From the NCBI GenBank assembly GCA_963772935.1, contig CAVYZK010000004.1, positions 62,001 through 126,000 on the forward strand: 64,000 nucleotides of DNA, written 5' to 3'. Within the stretch, counting starts at the first letter, position 1. Each line of letters begins with the position of its first letter. Both the position numbers and the translations under genes were made by a program. The notes below the pieces were generated by a model that saw nothing but the letters and a program-made list of their open reading frames with translations, was not told the origin of the DNA and did no database searches. Below, piece by piece: positions 36,072-45,514 of the stretch. This DNA is from JANNNF01 sp963772935 (GTDB taxonomy: Bacteria > Pseudomonadota > Alphaproteobacteria > Rhodobacterales > Rhodobacteraceae).

Positions 36072-36742
36072 GCGCAGGCCCCCAGTCGCATGCCCTGCCC
36101 ATGCACGGTTTCAATCGCCGTGTCGCAGCCTGCCTCGGCCAGTTTCCGGCGCAGGTTGCGCAGGTGGCTGTCCAGCGTCCGGTCTGAAATCGCGCTCTGC
36201 GCCCCCCAAAGGGCTGCAACCAGCATGCTGCGGGTGGCGAGCCGGTCTGGTTCGGCCATCAGCCGGGACATCAGATCAAATTCCATTGCGGTCAGCGCCA
36301 CCTCGGTATTGTCCACCCGGCACAGTCTGGCGCGCAGATCCAGACTGATCCGGCCATGCTGCAACCAATCGCGCCCCGCAGTGCGGCCTGATCGCTTCAG
36401 GATCGTGCGCACCCGTGCCACCAGTTCGCGGGGAGAAAACGGTTTCGTCACATAGTCATCTGCCCCCATCTCGAAGCCGACAATGCGGTCAACTTCGTCA
36501 TCGCGGGCGGTCAGGAACAGGATCGGCACATCAGAGGTGGCGCGGATGCGGCGACAACACTCAAAACCATCCATCTCGGGCATGCCCACGTCGAGGATAA
36601 TCAGGTCGGGTGCCTCACGCGCCGCATGGATCAGGGCCAACCGGCCATCGGCGGCAGTGATCACGCTGTAATCCGCGCGCTCCAGCGCCAGCCTGACAAG
36701 GTCGCGCAGACGTGGATCGTCATCGACGATCAGGATCTTCAT
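36068..36742 (-). CDS. OmpR-family response regulator
   Basis: A 224-residue DNA-binding regulator. The receiver domain has phospho-acceptor Asp51 (LIILDVGMPEMDG), acidic pair DDD at 7-9, Thr in FLTARDD and Lys in YVTKPFSPREL. The C-terminal winged helix (SLDLRARLCRVDNTEVALTAMEFDLMSRL ... DRTLDSHLRNLRRKLAEAG ... VHGQGMRLG) is complete. The start at 36742 is fixed by the overlap ATGA with the DUF4173 gene, and its stop overlaps the kinase gene in the same way. The layout resembles CreB-type regulators, but targets are unknown. Confidence 0.94.
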   Translation of the reverse strand: MKILIVDDDPRLRDLVRLALERADYSVITAADGRLALIHAAREAPDLIILDVGMPEMDGFECCRRIRATSDVPILFLTARDDEVDRIVGFEMGADDYVTKPFSPRELVARVRTILKRSGRTAGRDWLQHGRISLDLRARLCRVDNTEVALTAMEFDLMSRLMAEPDRLATRSMLVAALWGAQSAISDRTLDSHLRNLRRKLAEAGCDTAIETVHGQGMRLGACA

Positions 36743-38235
36743 GGCACAGGCCTTCCGGGTTCGACCTGCGCAATGTAGCGGGCGACCTGCCAAGAGCGGA
36801 ACCCCCATTCCTGCCAGCCCGACACCAATACCGGGCGCAGCGCATCGCAGGCAGCATATTTAAGCACACGGGTCAGCCGGTCGGCGTGGGTGCGCATCGT
36901 TTCGGTGACGGCCCCGCCTGCCATCGGGCCAAGACCGCAGACATAGGCAAGATCAACATCGGGTCGGGTCAGGTTCTGCGCCGCGATGATTTGGGCGAAA
37001 TTGACAAAGGCGCAGACATACAGCGTGGCAAGCCCGAATGCGGTGCCCCGCGCCAGCAGCCACAGGTTTGAGCGGCCCCTGATCACCTGCCACAGCATCA
37101 GGCCAAGTCCAGCCGCCACCAGACCCATCCAGATCAGCGCATACAGCCGCAGATAGGTCAGCCCAAAGGCCGCGATGTACTGCTCCAGCCGCAGCATGGC
37201 CGCACCACACAGCACCATGTTTTGCACGATCCAGACCAAAAGCAGCGGCCGGATTGCACGGTGTTCGCCCAGAAACGGCCGGGCGGCCAGTGCGAAAGCC
37301 CCTGCCAGAAGGGCCGTTGCAAGCAAGGGATAGGCTCCACGATGGGCGTATTCGGCAAAACTCATCCCCGCGGGCAAGACCGCGCCACCCGTCAGGATGG
37401 ACAGGTCGGTCAGCGTCTGCACCCCGATCATCAGGTTGAACAGCGCCAACGCGCGCAGGACGGAGGCCGCGTTCAGACCAAAGCGGGCCGGTGGCAAAGC
37501 GGCAAGCGGTGGAAGGGTGATCGGGGCGGGCAGGTCAGGTGTCAGGAACGGCGCAATGAACACCGCGGCAGCCACCCAGAACAGCGCGCGGGACAGGGCC
37601 GCCCAAAGGTCGAAACTGATGTCAAGAACCTGCGCGAGAACCGGGTTGGCCTGCATCAGCAATGCGGCGAAGACAAGGGTGCCTGCGACTGGGAACGCCC
37701 AGTCCCGGATCAGTGCGCGCGGCGCGGGTCCGCTGGCTTTGCGGCGCAGCAGGGTGAGTTTTTGTGCGGTGCGAGGCAGGTTCAGACCGCCAAGCCAGCG
37801 TCCCGGCAAGCCGCGCAACAAGGCCGCAGTGAGCGCGGTGAGCGTTGACGCGGGCAGGTCGGGGCGGCGTGCCCAGACAAGGGCGACGGCCAGACCCAGA
37901 CCAAGAAAACCAATCGACAGCGTCTGCACGTGATCAACAACCGGAGCGCAGGCGGCAAGCAGAACCAACAGGGGTCGCCAGACGGCATGGCGGCTGCCAT
38001 AGGTGGCGACACTGAACAGGACCACCGCGAAAACCGCGACGGACACGCCGGGGGAATGGTTCCAGAACAGCAGATCAGCAAGCACCACAAGCGGCAGAAG
38101 CCCGAGCATCGGCGGCAGCCGGGCCGTCACCGGCGTGTCTTGCCGGTCGGGATCGTTGGGCGGCGCTGTATCAAGCCACCAGCCATCGCGGGCAAGCGAT
38201 GTCGGCACGCCACGGATCACAAGGGATTGCGTCAT
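36739..38235 (-). CDS. DUF4173 integral membrane protein
   Basis: A 498-residue protein with about twelve to thirteen hydrophobic segments and no signal peptide. The DUF4173 core is recognisable in the middle (LLMQANPVLAQVLDIS ... FWVAAAVFIAPFL ... SFAEYAHRGAYPLLATALLAGAFALA ... YLRLYALIWMGLVAAGLGLMLWQVIRGRSNLWL). The C-terminal about 100 residues are likely extracytoplasmic (LTRPDVDLAYVCGLGPMAGG ... SWQVARYIAQVEP). The ATG at 38235 follows AGGAG. It is the first gene of an operon with a response regulator and an intramembrane-sensing kinase, each step overlapping by four bases. The family's role is unknown; a sensory link is inferred from the operon. Confidence 0.85.
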   Translation of the reverse strand: MTQSLVIRGVPTSLARDGWWLDTAPPNDPDRQDTPVTARLPPMLGLLPLVVLADLLFWNHSPGVSVAVFAVVLFSVATYGSRHAVWRPLLVLLAACAPVVDHVQTLSIGFLGLGLAVALVWARRPDLPASTLTALTAALLRGLPGRWLGGLNLPRTAQKLTLLRRKASGPAPRALIRDWAFPVAGTLVFAALLMQANPVLAQVLDISFDLWAALSRALFWVAAAVFIAPFLTPDLPAPITLPPLAALPPARFGLNAASVLRALALFNLMIGVQTLTDLSILTGGAVLPAGMSFAEYAHRGAYPLLATALLAGAFALAARPFLGEHRAIRPLLLVWIVQNMVLCGAAMLRLEQYIAAFGLTYLRLYALIWMGLVAAGLGLMLWQVIRGRSNLWLLARGTAFGLATLYVCAFVNFAQIIAAQNLTRPDVDLAYVCGLGPMAGGAVTETMRTHADRLTRVLKYAACDALRPVLVSGWQEWGFRSWQVARYIAQVEPGRPVP

Positions 38236-38417
38236 GTTTTTGCTCCTGACAATTTGGTCAGGGCAATCTGCGACAGCTTGCGTGCAGAGGGGCGGCACAG
38301 GCCGTGCAGTTTTTGCGCAGAGATGGTTCAATGCGTTACGGGCGGGCCGCGCTATCTGCTTTCACACGGCCAGCAGACCCGCTAAACATGCCAATCTTTG
38401 ACGGTCCGGGGCAAGTC

Positions 38418-38963
38418 ATGGCGCAAAATGCCACCATTTACAAAGTTGAGCTGTCAGTCTCTGACATGGATCGCCATTATTATGAGACGCATAAACTGAC
38501 CGTCGCCAAGCATCCGTCCGAGACGGATGAACGGCTGATGGTGCGGATCGTGGCTTTTGCGTTGAATGCCCATGAGAATCTGGAAATGACCAAGGGTCTT
38601 TCAACCGATGACGAGCCGGATATCTGGCAGAAAAGCCTGAGCGGCGAGTTGGATGTGTGGGTGGCACTGGGGTTGCCCAGCGAAAAGGTGATGCGTCAGT
38701 CCTGCGGCAAAGCCGACAAGGTGATTGTCTATCCTTACGGCGGCAGAACGGCCGAGATGTGGTGGGACAAGATCAAAAGCAGCACGACGCGGTTTGACAA
38801 TCTTCAAGTGACAGGGTTTTCCGAGAAAGACACCGGCGCACTGGCAAAACTGGCAAGTCGCACGATGAAGCTTCAGATCAATGTTCAGGACGGCGAGGTG
38901 ATGGTCAGTGTTGGCGAGAGCATCGTTTACGTGACCCCGCTCAAATGGAAGACTGCTGCCTAA
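38418..38963 (+). CDS. YaeQ-family protein
   Basis: A 181-residue protein, the same length as E. coli YaeQ, with the family blocks ATIYKVELSVSDMDRHYYETHKLTVAKHPSETDERLMVRIVAFAL, EPDIWQKSLSGELDVWVALGLPSEK and VIVYPYGG. The fold is a compact PD-(D/E)XK-like nuclease domain; YaeQ is reported as a suppressor of RfaH loss but its activity is uncertain. The ATG at 38418 is the family start. Single gene, divergent from the DUF4173 operon. Confidence 0.9.
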   Translation: MAQNATIYKVELSVSDMDRHYYETHKLTVAKHPSETDERLMVRIVAFALNAHENLEMTKGLSTDDEPDIWQKSLSGELDVWVALGLPSEKVMRQSCGKADKVIVYPYGGRTAEMWWDKIKSSTTRFDNLQVTGFSEKDTGALAKLASRTMKLQINVQDGEVMVSVGESIVYVTPLKWKTAA

Positions 38964-39111
38964 ATCACCGTCTGCCGTAACGGCGCGTGTGAATTTGCCG
39001 CTCGTTTGGGTATGCCTTGCCAATGTCCGCGCAGTGCCGTGCTGATTGCTGTCCGACCGGCACCGGGCAGGCGGCAGGAAACGAGACTGCCCCGTTCAGC
39101 GCCCCCTGCTG

Positions 39112-39894
39112 TCATTCATGTTGCCGGACGCTGACGCCGCCATCGACCGTCAGGCAGGTGGCGGTCATGAACGGGCATTCATCCGAGATCATGAACACCG
39201 CCGCCCGGGCAATTTCCTGCGGCGTGGCGATGCGACCTTGTGGATGCAGGGCCAGAGTTGCCGCCTTGGCCGCTGCCGGGTCGGAGTGGGTGTTCCACCA
39301 GTCGATCACCTTTTGCGTGGCGACGTAGCCCGGGGCCAGCGCATTCACCCGCACGCCCTGCGCCGCATATTCCAGCGCCAGCGATTTGGTCAGCCCCAGC
39401 AGCGCATGTTTCACCACCGGATAGGGGAAGGTTTCGGGGATGATGGTGAACGCATGGGTCGAGGCGATGTTCAGGACAACGCCATGCCCCCCCGCAATCA
39501 TCCCCGGCAGCACGGCGCGCGCGCAGGCCCAGGCCCCATCAAGGTTGACCGCAAAAGCCCGGCGCCATTCACTGTCAGTTGTTTCCAGCGGTTTGTGAAA
39601 CACATTGACGCCCGCGTTGTTGACCAGCCCGTCCAGACTGCGGCCTGCCTCTGCGGCGGCACCCGCAAAGACGGTGGCCACCCTGCCTGTGTCAGCAATA
39701 TCGGCCTGTGCGTGCAGGATGCGGCCACCCGGAGCTGCGTGCATATCCGCCACCGTCGCGGCCAGCAGAGCCGCATCAAGGTCGAGCAGGAACAGATCAG
39801 CGCCCTCGGCCCGGAAATCCTCGGCGATGGCGCGGCCAATGCCTTGCGCCGCACCCGTGATGGCAATGAAGCGCCCCTGAAGTCGTCCGCCCAT
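39112..39894 (-). CDS. SDR-family oxidoreductase, probable D-galactose 1-dehydrogenase
   Basis: A 260-residue short-chain dehydrogenase with the cofactor loop TGAAQGIGRAIA, LDLD (acidic residue favouring NAD), NNAGVN, and catalytic Ser/Tyr/Lys (NIASTHAF, YPVVKHALLGLTKSLALEYA). It lies two bases after dgoD on the same strand and is the last gene of a galactose operon, so oxidation of galactose (or fucose/arabinose) to its lactone is the likely reaction. ATG 39894 is preferred; a GTG at 39903 would overlap the dgoD stop. The specific substrate is inferred from context. Confidence 0.88.
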   Translation of the reverse strand: MGGRLQGRFIAITGAAQGIGRAIAEDFRAEGADLFLLDLDAALLAATVADMHAAPGGRILHAQADIADTGRVATVFAGAAAEAGRSLDGLVNNAGVNVFHKPLETTDSEWRRAFAVNLDGAWACARAVLPGMIAGGHGVVLNIASTHAFTIIPETFPYPVVKHALLGLTKSLALEYAAQGVRVNALAPGYVATQKVIDWWNTHSDPAAAKAATLALHPQGRIATPQEIARAAVFMISDECPFMTATCLTVDGGVSVRQHE

Positions 39895-39896
39895 GC

Positions 39897-41048
39897 CTAC
39901 CACTCCGCCACCGAGCCGTCTTCGTGCCGCCAGACCGGGTTGCGCCAGCGGTGGCCGGTCTTGGCGGCCTCGATCACCGCCTCCTCGTTCACCTCGATGC
40001 CGAGGCCCACCCCCTGCGGGATCGCGACCATGCCATCGGCGTAGGTAAAGACGTTCGGGTCAACCAGATAATCCAGCAGATCGCGCCCCGGCCCGTTGTA
40101 GTGGATGCCAAGGGACTGCTCTTGAATGAACGCGTTATAGCTGACCGCATCGACCTGCAGGCAGGCCGCCAATGCAATCGGGCCCAAAGGGCAATGCGGG
40201 GCCAATGCCACGTCATAGGCCTCGGCCATCGCGGCGATCTTGCGGCATTCGGTGATGCCACCGGCATGCGACAGGTCGGGCTGGATGATATCCACCACCC
40301 GGCTTTCCAGCACCGCGCGGAAGTCCCAGCGGGAATACAGCCGCTCACCAAGTGCTATAGGGGTTGACGAGTTCTTGGTCACCTCGGCAATGGCATCAAG
40401 GTGTTCGGACAGCAGCGGTTCTTCAATGAACATCAGCCGGAACTGTTCCAACTCGCGGATCAGGGCCTTTGCCATCGGGCGATGCACCCGGCCATGAAAA
40501 TCGACGCCAAGCCCGATATGCGGCCCGATGGCGGCGCGCACCGTGGCCAGCGTTTCGACCACGGCGTCGATCTTGGCGTGGTTGTCCACGATCTGCAATT
40601 CCTCGGTGCCGTTCATCTTCAGCGCCGTGAAACCCTGCGCCACGGCCGCCACGGCGGCCTCGGCCACATCGGCGGGTCGGTCGCCGCCGACCCAACTGTA
40701 AACCTTGATCTTGTCGCGGCATGGCCCGCCCAGCAACTGATGCACCGGCTGGCCGTAGGCCCGGCCCTTGATATCCCACAGCGCCTGATCAATCCCGGCA
40801 ATCGCGCTCATCAAAATCGCACCGCCGCGATAGAAACCGCCACGATACATCACCTGCCAGTGATCCTCGATCTTCAGGGGATCCTGCCCGATCAGGTAAT
40901 CGGCCAGTTCCTGCACCGCCATCTCGACCGTATGGGCGCGGCCTTCGACCACCGGCTCGCCCCAGCCGCAGATGCCTTCGTCGGTCTCGATCTTGAGAAA
41001 GCACCAGCGGGGCGGCACGATAAAGGTCTTGAGGGCAGTAATCTTCAC
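39897..41048 (-). CDS. dgoD: D-galactonate dehydratase
   Basis: A 383-residue enolase-superfamily enzyme turning D-galactonate into 2-keto-3-deoxy-galactonate. It follows E. coli DgoD almost block for block: FLKIETDEGICGWGEPVVEGRAHTVE, AIAGIDQALWDIKGRAYG, VYSWVGGDRPADV, GVDFHGRVHRPMAK (metal Asp and catalytic His), FIEEPLL and GERLYSRWDF (metal Glu residues), QPDLSHAGGITEC, LAPHCPLGPIALAACLQVD (second catalytic His) and WRNPVWRHEDGSVAEW at the end. The frame is intact. It overlaps the aldose 1-epimerase gene by ATGA. Its product is the substrate of DgoK encoded 33 kb away. Confidence 0.96.
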   Translation of the reverse strand: MKITALKTFIVPPRWCFLKIETDEGICGWGEPVVEGRAHTVEMAVQELADYLIGQDPLKIEDHWQVMYRGGFYRGGAILMSAIAGIDQALWDIKGRAYGQPVHQLLGGPCRDKIKVYSWVGGDRPADVAEAAVAAVAQGFTALKMNGTEELQIVDNHAKIDAVVETLATVRAAIGPHIGLGVDFHGRVHRPMAKALIRELEQFRLMFIEEPLLSEHLDAIAEVTKNSSTPIALGERLYSRWDFRAVLESRVVDIIQPDLSHAGGITECRKIAAMAEAYDVALAPHCPLGPIALAACLQVDAVSYNAFIQEQSLGIHYNGPGRDLLDYLVDPNVFTYADGMVAIPQGVGLGIEVNEEAVIEAAKTGHRWRNPVWRHEDGSVAEW

Positions 41049-41920
41049 GACGGATCTCCGGAAACGACCTTGGTGGGGTGTGGGGAAAGGGTGATGCTGC
41101 CAGCCAGCGTGGCACCGGGGGCAAGTCTGACCAACCCGCCATGGCCGGGCGCGGACAGAGCGTCGGGTTGGTGGCTCATCGGTTCAAAGGCGAAATGGCC
41201 GTCTTCGGTGGGGCGGTAGAGGTGATAGGTGCCGAACAACGGGTCGGCGGTGATGGCAACCGACAGCCCGCGCGCGGGCCAGTCGATCTGCGCCAGACCG
41301 CTCCAGCCGGTGAAGGCATTGTTGATCCAGCGCTGTGGCAGCGGGCGGGGGGTGGTGAAATCCAGATCACCGGGCAGGGGGCCTGCAGCGGTGGGCAGAT
41401 GGCCCGGCCCTTCGCCCAGACAGGCGCGTGCGGGGGCGGTCAGGGCCGCGCCGTCGGGAAAGAACGGGTGCCAGCCAAGGCCAAAGGGCAGGGCTATTGT
41501 GCCGGTGTTGGTGACGGACAGGGTGATGGTCAGCGCGGTATCGGTCAGGGCAAAGTGCTGTTCGGCCAGATAGACATGCGGCAGGCCGGTGCCATCATGG
41601 CTGTGCGACAGCGTTGCCGATGCGGCATCGGCAGCCTGCACCTGCCAGTCCGCAAGCCAGCCCGCGCCATGCAGATGCAGCGGTTCGGGCGGGGCATTTG
41701 GCGTTGTGTGATACGCGATGCCGTCCACGGTAAACCGGTTGTCGCGGATGCGGTTGCCCAAGGGCACCAAGGGAAAGCAGGCGCTGTCGCCGGGGGCGGC
41801 ATCCGGCAGGGCAGGGCGCAGGATCGCCCTGTCCCCCAGCCGGAAGTCCAGGATCACCCCACCATGGCTGGACAGCCGCAGGGACAGATCGCCCGCCTTC
41901 AGATCAATCACCTGTGCCAA
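41045..41920 (-). CDS. Aldose 1-epimerase (galactose mutarotase-like)
   Basis: A 291-residue beta-sandwich of the GalM family interconverting alpha and beta anomers of the sugar. Active-site landmarks are PLVPLGNRIRDNRF (Asn-Arg), LHLHGAGWL (His), FGLGWHPFF (second His), and a late acidic segment. It is cytoplasmic. Encoded between the AraFGH-type importer genes and dgoD, it would prepare imported galactose or arabinose for the dehydrogenase. It overlaps dgoD by four bases. Confidence 0.9.
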   Translation of the reverse strand: MAQVIDLKAGDLSLRLSSHGGVILDFRLGDRAILRPALPDAAPGDSACFPLVPLGNRIRDNRFTVDGIAYHTTPNAPPEPLHLHGAGWLADWQVQAADAASATLSHSHDGTGLPHVYLAEQHFALTDTALTITLSVTNTGTIALPFGLGWHPFFPDGAALTAPARACLGEGPGHLPTAAGPLPGDLDFTTPRPLPQRWINNAFTGWSGLAQIDWPARGLSVAITADPLFGTYHLYRPTEDGHFAFEPMSHQPDALSAPGHGGLVRLAPGATLAGSITLSPHPTKVVSGDPS

Positions 41921-41935
41921 TCCCTGCCCCCTTGG

Positions 41936-42883
41936 TTAGCGGCGGATGCCGCTGGAGTTGCGCAGGTTGTCCAGCAAGACGGCGAACAGCAGGATCACAC
42001 CGCGCACGACGTATTGGTAGAAAGCCTGAATGTTCAGCAAATTCATCACGTTTTCCGCAATGCCCAGGATCAGCACACCCACGATCACCCCGGTCATGGT
42101 CGCGCGTCCGCCCGCCAGCGACACACCGCCCAGCACACAGGCCGAAATCGCCGACAGCTCTAACCCCGTTGCGGCATTGGGCTGGCCCGAGGTGATGCGC
42201 GACGCCAGCAGAACCCCGGCAATCGCGCACATCACGCCCTGAATGGCGAAGATTGCAATCCGGGTCCAGGCGACGTTGACCCCGGCCAGCCGTGCTGCAT
42301 CCGGGTTGCCGCCGATGGCCAGCGTGTTGCGGCCAAAGACGGTGCGGTTCAGGATCACGCCAAACACCACAAACGCCAGTGCCAGCACGATGATCGGCGT
42401 CGGGATGCCGAACAGGTTCGACAGCGCGATGTTGTAGAACGCAGGCTCCTTGACCCCCACCGCGCGCCCATCCGAGATGATCAGCCCGAACCCGCGCACC
42501 AGTTGCATGGTGGCCAGCGTGGTGATCAGCGCGTTGATGCCGATCTTGGCAATGATGACGCCGTTGACCACGCCCACCGCAGCCCCCGCCGCCACCGCGC
42601 CCAGAATACCAAGCGGAATCGACCCGGTGGCGTTGGTGACCATCACGGCCATCATGCCGGTAAAGGCCACGGTCGATCCGACCGACAGGTCGAAATCGCG
42701 GGTGGCAAGGCACAGCATCATCGAGCAGGCGATCAGGCCGACCGTCACCACGGCCTGCAACAGCCCGATCACATTGCGCGACGACAGAAAGTTCGGCACC
42801 AGCAGCGACACCAGCAGCAGGGCAATCGCAAAGATCACCAGCAGCCCCTGCTCACCCAGCAAGATTTTCTTCAACGTGTTCAT
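41936..42883 (-). CDS. araH: Sugar ABC transporter permease, AraH/RbsC type
   Basis: A 315-residue inner-membrane permease with about nine to ten hydrophobic segments. It tracks E. coli AraH closely: FCLAS-like MLCLATRDFDLSVGSTVAF, NALITTLATMQLVRG, IISDGRAVGV, FGRNTLAIGGNPDAARLAGV, ISACVLGGVSLAGG and AENVMNLLNIQAFYQYVVRG. It pairs with the ATPase and binding protein encoded upstream. Start ATG 42883; 26 bp after the ATPase gene. The symbol is by family resemblance; in this context galactose, arabinose or both may be carried. Confidence 0.88.
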   Translation of the reverse strand: MNTLKKILLGEQGLLVIFAIALLLVSLLVPNFLSSRNVIGLLQAVVTVGLIACSMMLCLATRDFDLSVGSTVAFTGMMAVMVTNATGSIPLGILGAVAAGAAVGVVNGVIIAKIGINALITTLATMQLVRGFGLIISDGRAVGVKEPAFYNIALSNLFGIPTPIIVLALAFVVFGVILNRTVFGRNTLAIGGNPDAARLAGVNVAWTRIAIFAIQGVMCAIAGVLLASRITSGQPNAATGLELSAISACVLGGVSLAGGRATMTGVIVGVLILGIAENVMNLLNIQAFYQYVVRGVILLFAVLLDNLRNSSGIRR

Positions 42884-42909
42884 AATGTTCGCTCTTTCTG
42901 GTGTCAGGG

Positions 42910-44421
42910 TCAGGCGGCGTTGGTTGAGGCTTGACCGTCCGGCAGGGCTGCGGCCAACAGGGCTTGCTCGCTGAACGTCTCTCGGGTGAATTCGGCGTGG
43001 ATGCGGTGCTGGCACATCACCAGCACGCGGTCGCAGATGCCCATCACTTCGGGCAGTTCCGATGACACGACAAGGATCGTCATGCCCCGTTCGGCAAGGC
43101 CATAGAGCAGGTCATAGATTTCTGCCTTGGCACCAATGTCGATGCCGCGCGTGGGTTCATCGACGATCAGCACGCGGATGCCTTCTTCGGCCAGCCAGCG
43201 GCCAAGGATGACCTTTTGCTGGTTGCCACCCGACAGGTTGACGATGTCCTGAAACCGCGAAGGCGTGCGCACCCGCAGCCGGGCAATCTGTTCTTCGGCC
43301 ACTTCGGCTTCACGTTTGGGGCGCAGAAAACCGCCGCGCGACCACAGCCTGCGGGCCGAGATGTTGATGTTTTCCTCGATGGAACGCCCGTTCAGGATGC
43401 CGTCATGCTTGCGGTCCTCGGAACAATAGCCAAGCCCGCGGCGGATCGACTGGCCCGGATCGGTGGCGGTATAGGTTTCGCCATCCAGCGTGACACGACC
43501 GCTGCGGGCCGGGTCCGCGCCATAGATCAGCCGCATCAGCTCGGACCGGCCAGCCCCGATCAGGCCGAAAAACCCGAGGATCTCGCCCTTGCGCGCGTCA
43601 AAGCTGACAGGGGCAGACAGCCGTTCGCCCGCCATGCCATCAACCACCAGCCGCGTCTCGCCCAAGGGGCGGCTGCGCCAGTTCCAGATATCGGCAATCT
43701 CACGCCCGACCATTTCGGACACGATCTGCGCCCGGGTCACACCGGCCATCGTATCGTGATGCGCCGCCAGTTTGCCGTCGCGCAGGACGGTCATGGAATC
43801 GCAAAGCTGCAGGATTTCGTCCATGCGGTGCGAGACATAGAGGATCACGGCACCTTCCGCCTTCAGCCGGGCGATCATGCGAAACAACACCTCGCTTTCG
43901 CGCGAGGACAGGGAGGAGGTCGGCTCGTCCAGCGCGATCACCCGCGCCTTGACCATGGCGGCCTTGGCCACCTCGACCATCTGCCGCGCCCCCAAGGGCA
44001 GGGCCGCCACGCGGGTGCCTGCGTCCACCTCGATGCCGTAATCGTCCAGCACCTTTTGCACATCGGCAATCATCTGGCGGCGCGACACGAACCCTGCGCG
44101 CGAGGGAAACCGGCCAAGGCACAGGTTTTCCGCCACGGTCAGATCGGGCACCAGTTGCAGTTCCTGATGGATGACCACGACGCCATTGTCCGACGCATCG
44201 CGCACCGAGGTGAACCGCTGTTCTGCCCCGTCGATCATGATCGCCCCGGCGTTGGCCTTTTGATCGCCCGACAGAATGCGGATCAACGTCGATTTGCCCG
44301 CGCCATTTTCGCCCATCAGCCCGTGAACGGCCCCGCGAGCCACGCCAAAGCTGACATCCTCCAGCGCCTTGACGCCCGGATAGGTCTTGGAAATGCCGCG
44401 ATATTCAAAGAAATAGCTCAT
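42910..44421 (-). CDS. araG: Sugar ABC transporter ATP-binding protein, AraG type (two ATPase domains)
   Basis: A 503-residue cytoplasmic protein with two tandem ABC domains. The first is complete: Walker A GENGAGKST near residue 39, LPLGARQMVEVAKAA in place of a full signature, VIALDEPTSSLSSRE as Walker B. The second has GLIGAGRSEL as a degenerate Walker A, NLSGGNQQKVILGRWL signature and VLIVDEPTRGIDIGA. This asymmetry is normal for AraG/RbsA/MglA proteins. The start ATG 44421 gives MSYFFEYRGISKTYPGVKAL. It sits between the binding-protein and permease genes. Confidence 0.92.
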   Translation of the reverse strand: MSYFFEYRGISKTYPGVKALEDVSFGVARGAVHGLMGENGAGKSTLIRILSGDQKANAGAIMIDGAEQRFTSVRDASDNGVVVIHQELQLVPDLTVAENLCLGRFPSRAGFVSRRQMIADVQKVLDDYGIEVDAGTRVAALPLGARQMVEVAKAAMVKARVIALDEPTSSLSSRESEVLFRMIARLKAEGAVILYVSHRMDEILQLCDSMTVLRDGKLAAHHDTMAGVTRAQIVSEMVGREIADIWNWRSRPLGETRLVVDGMAGERLSAPVSFDARKGEILGFFGLIGAGRSELMRLIYGADPARSGRVTLDGETYTATDPGQSIRRGLGYCSEDRKHDGILNGRSIEENINISARRLWSRGGFLRPKREAEVAEEQIARLRVRTPSRFQDIVNLSGGNQQKVILGRWLAEEGIRVLIVDEPTRGIDIGAKAEIYDLLYGLAERGMTILVVSSELPEVMGICDRVLVMCQHRIHAEFTRETFSEQALLAAALPDGQASTNAA

Positions 44422-44487
44422 CGGTCCGCCCACATGACGCTGGAAAGAACGGGGGCCGATCCATGACGGACCGGCCCCCGGCAGACA

Positions 44488-45483
44488 TCAGTTGATGCCG
44501 AGATCGGCCAGAACCTGCTTGAAATCGCTGCGCGTCGCCAGTGCGCCTGCCGTCAGGGTCAGCTTTTCCGGCTCGGTGCCATTGGCGATCCATTCATACA
44601 TGTTCAGCGCGGTTTCATAGCCGTGCCGCTTGGGCGAGATCACCACAGTGCCGAAAAAGCCGGTCGCGTCAGGCTTTTCAAACTCGTTGATGGCAGAGGC
44701 CGCCCCGCCGATGCCGACGCCGATCACGTCCGCGCCAGTGATGCCCACGCTTTCCGCCGCACGCACAGCCCCCAGAACCGCTTCGTCGTTCAGACCAAAG
44801 GCGATCCAGTGCTTGATCTCGGGGTGCTGGTTCAGCACCACGGTAGCGGCATTCAGCGCGGCTTCGGTATCGGTGCGGGCCTGAGGGGCGTCATAGATAT
44901 TGGCCGCGGGGAAGCCCGCAGCAACCAGCGCATCAATCGCGCCGCCAGTGCGGTCAACGGCGGTCGGAAGCTGATCATACGAGATTTTCAGCGCGCCAAC
45001 CTCAGCCGGGTTCCAGCCACGCGCCTTCATCTCGGCGTCCAGCGCCTGTCCCACGGTCTCACCGATCTTGCGGGCGGAAATGCCCATATGCACGACGCTG
45101 TCAATCTCGGCACCCGAGGCATCGACCAAACGGTCATCGACGGTCATCAGTTTCAGACCTGCGGCTTCGGCACGGGCCACGATGGCCGGGCCAAGGTTCA
45201 CGTCCGGCGTGCAGACGATAAAGCCCTGTGCGCCCTGTGCGGCGAGATTGTCGATTGCGGCCATCAGTTGCTCGCCATCGGCAGCGCCGATCTTGAGAAC
45301 CTCAAAGCCCTTCTCGGCCCCCGCTTCATCGGCGAATTTCCATTCGTCCTGAAACCATGGCTCCTCCGGCTGTTTGACCAGAAAGCCGATCTTGATGTCT
45401 TGGGCCATGGCGCTGGAGGCCAGACCGGCAAGTGTGCTCAGCCCCAGGCCAGCGGCCAGGGCAATGGAATTCAAGAAACGCAT
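44488..45483 (-). CDS. araF: Periplasmic sugar-binding protein, AraF type
   Basis: A 331-residue periplasmic protein with a signal peptide (ending LASSAMA, cut near residue 27). The mature N-terminus (IKIGFLVKQPEEPWFQDEWKFADEAG) is nearly that of E. coli AraF, with GFIVCTPDVNLGPAIVARAE and KHWIAFGLNDEAVLGGVRA-like LNDEAVLGAVRAAESVG. The ligand should be L-arabinose, D-galactose or D-fucose; the linked dgoD and epimerase genes favour galactose. The ATG at 45483 follows GGGAGGACTC. First gene of the operon, divergent from the GntR regulator. Confidence 0.9.
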   Translation of the reverse strand: MRFLNSIALAAGLGLSTLAGLASSAMAQDIKIGFLVKQPEEPWFQDEWKFADEAGAEKGFEVLKIGAADGEQLMAAIDNLAAQGAQGFIVCTPDVNLGPAIVARAEAAGLKLMTVDDRLVDASGAEIDSVVHMGISARKIGETVGQALDAEMKARGWNPAEVGALKISYDQLPTAVDRTGGAIDALVAAGFPAANIYDAPQARTDTEAALNAATVVLNQHPEIKHWIAFGLNDEAVLGAVRAAESVGITGADVIGVGIGGAASAINEFEKPDATGFFGTVVISPKRHGYETALNMYEWIANGTEPEKLTLTAGALATRSDFKQVLADLGIN

Positions 45484-45514
45484 GAGTCCTCCCACGGATC
45501 AATGTCGATATGAC

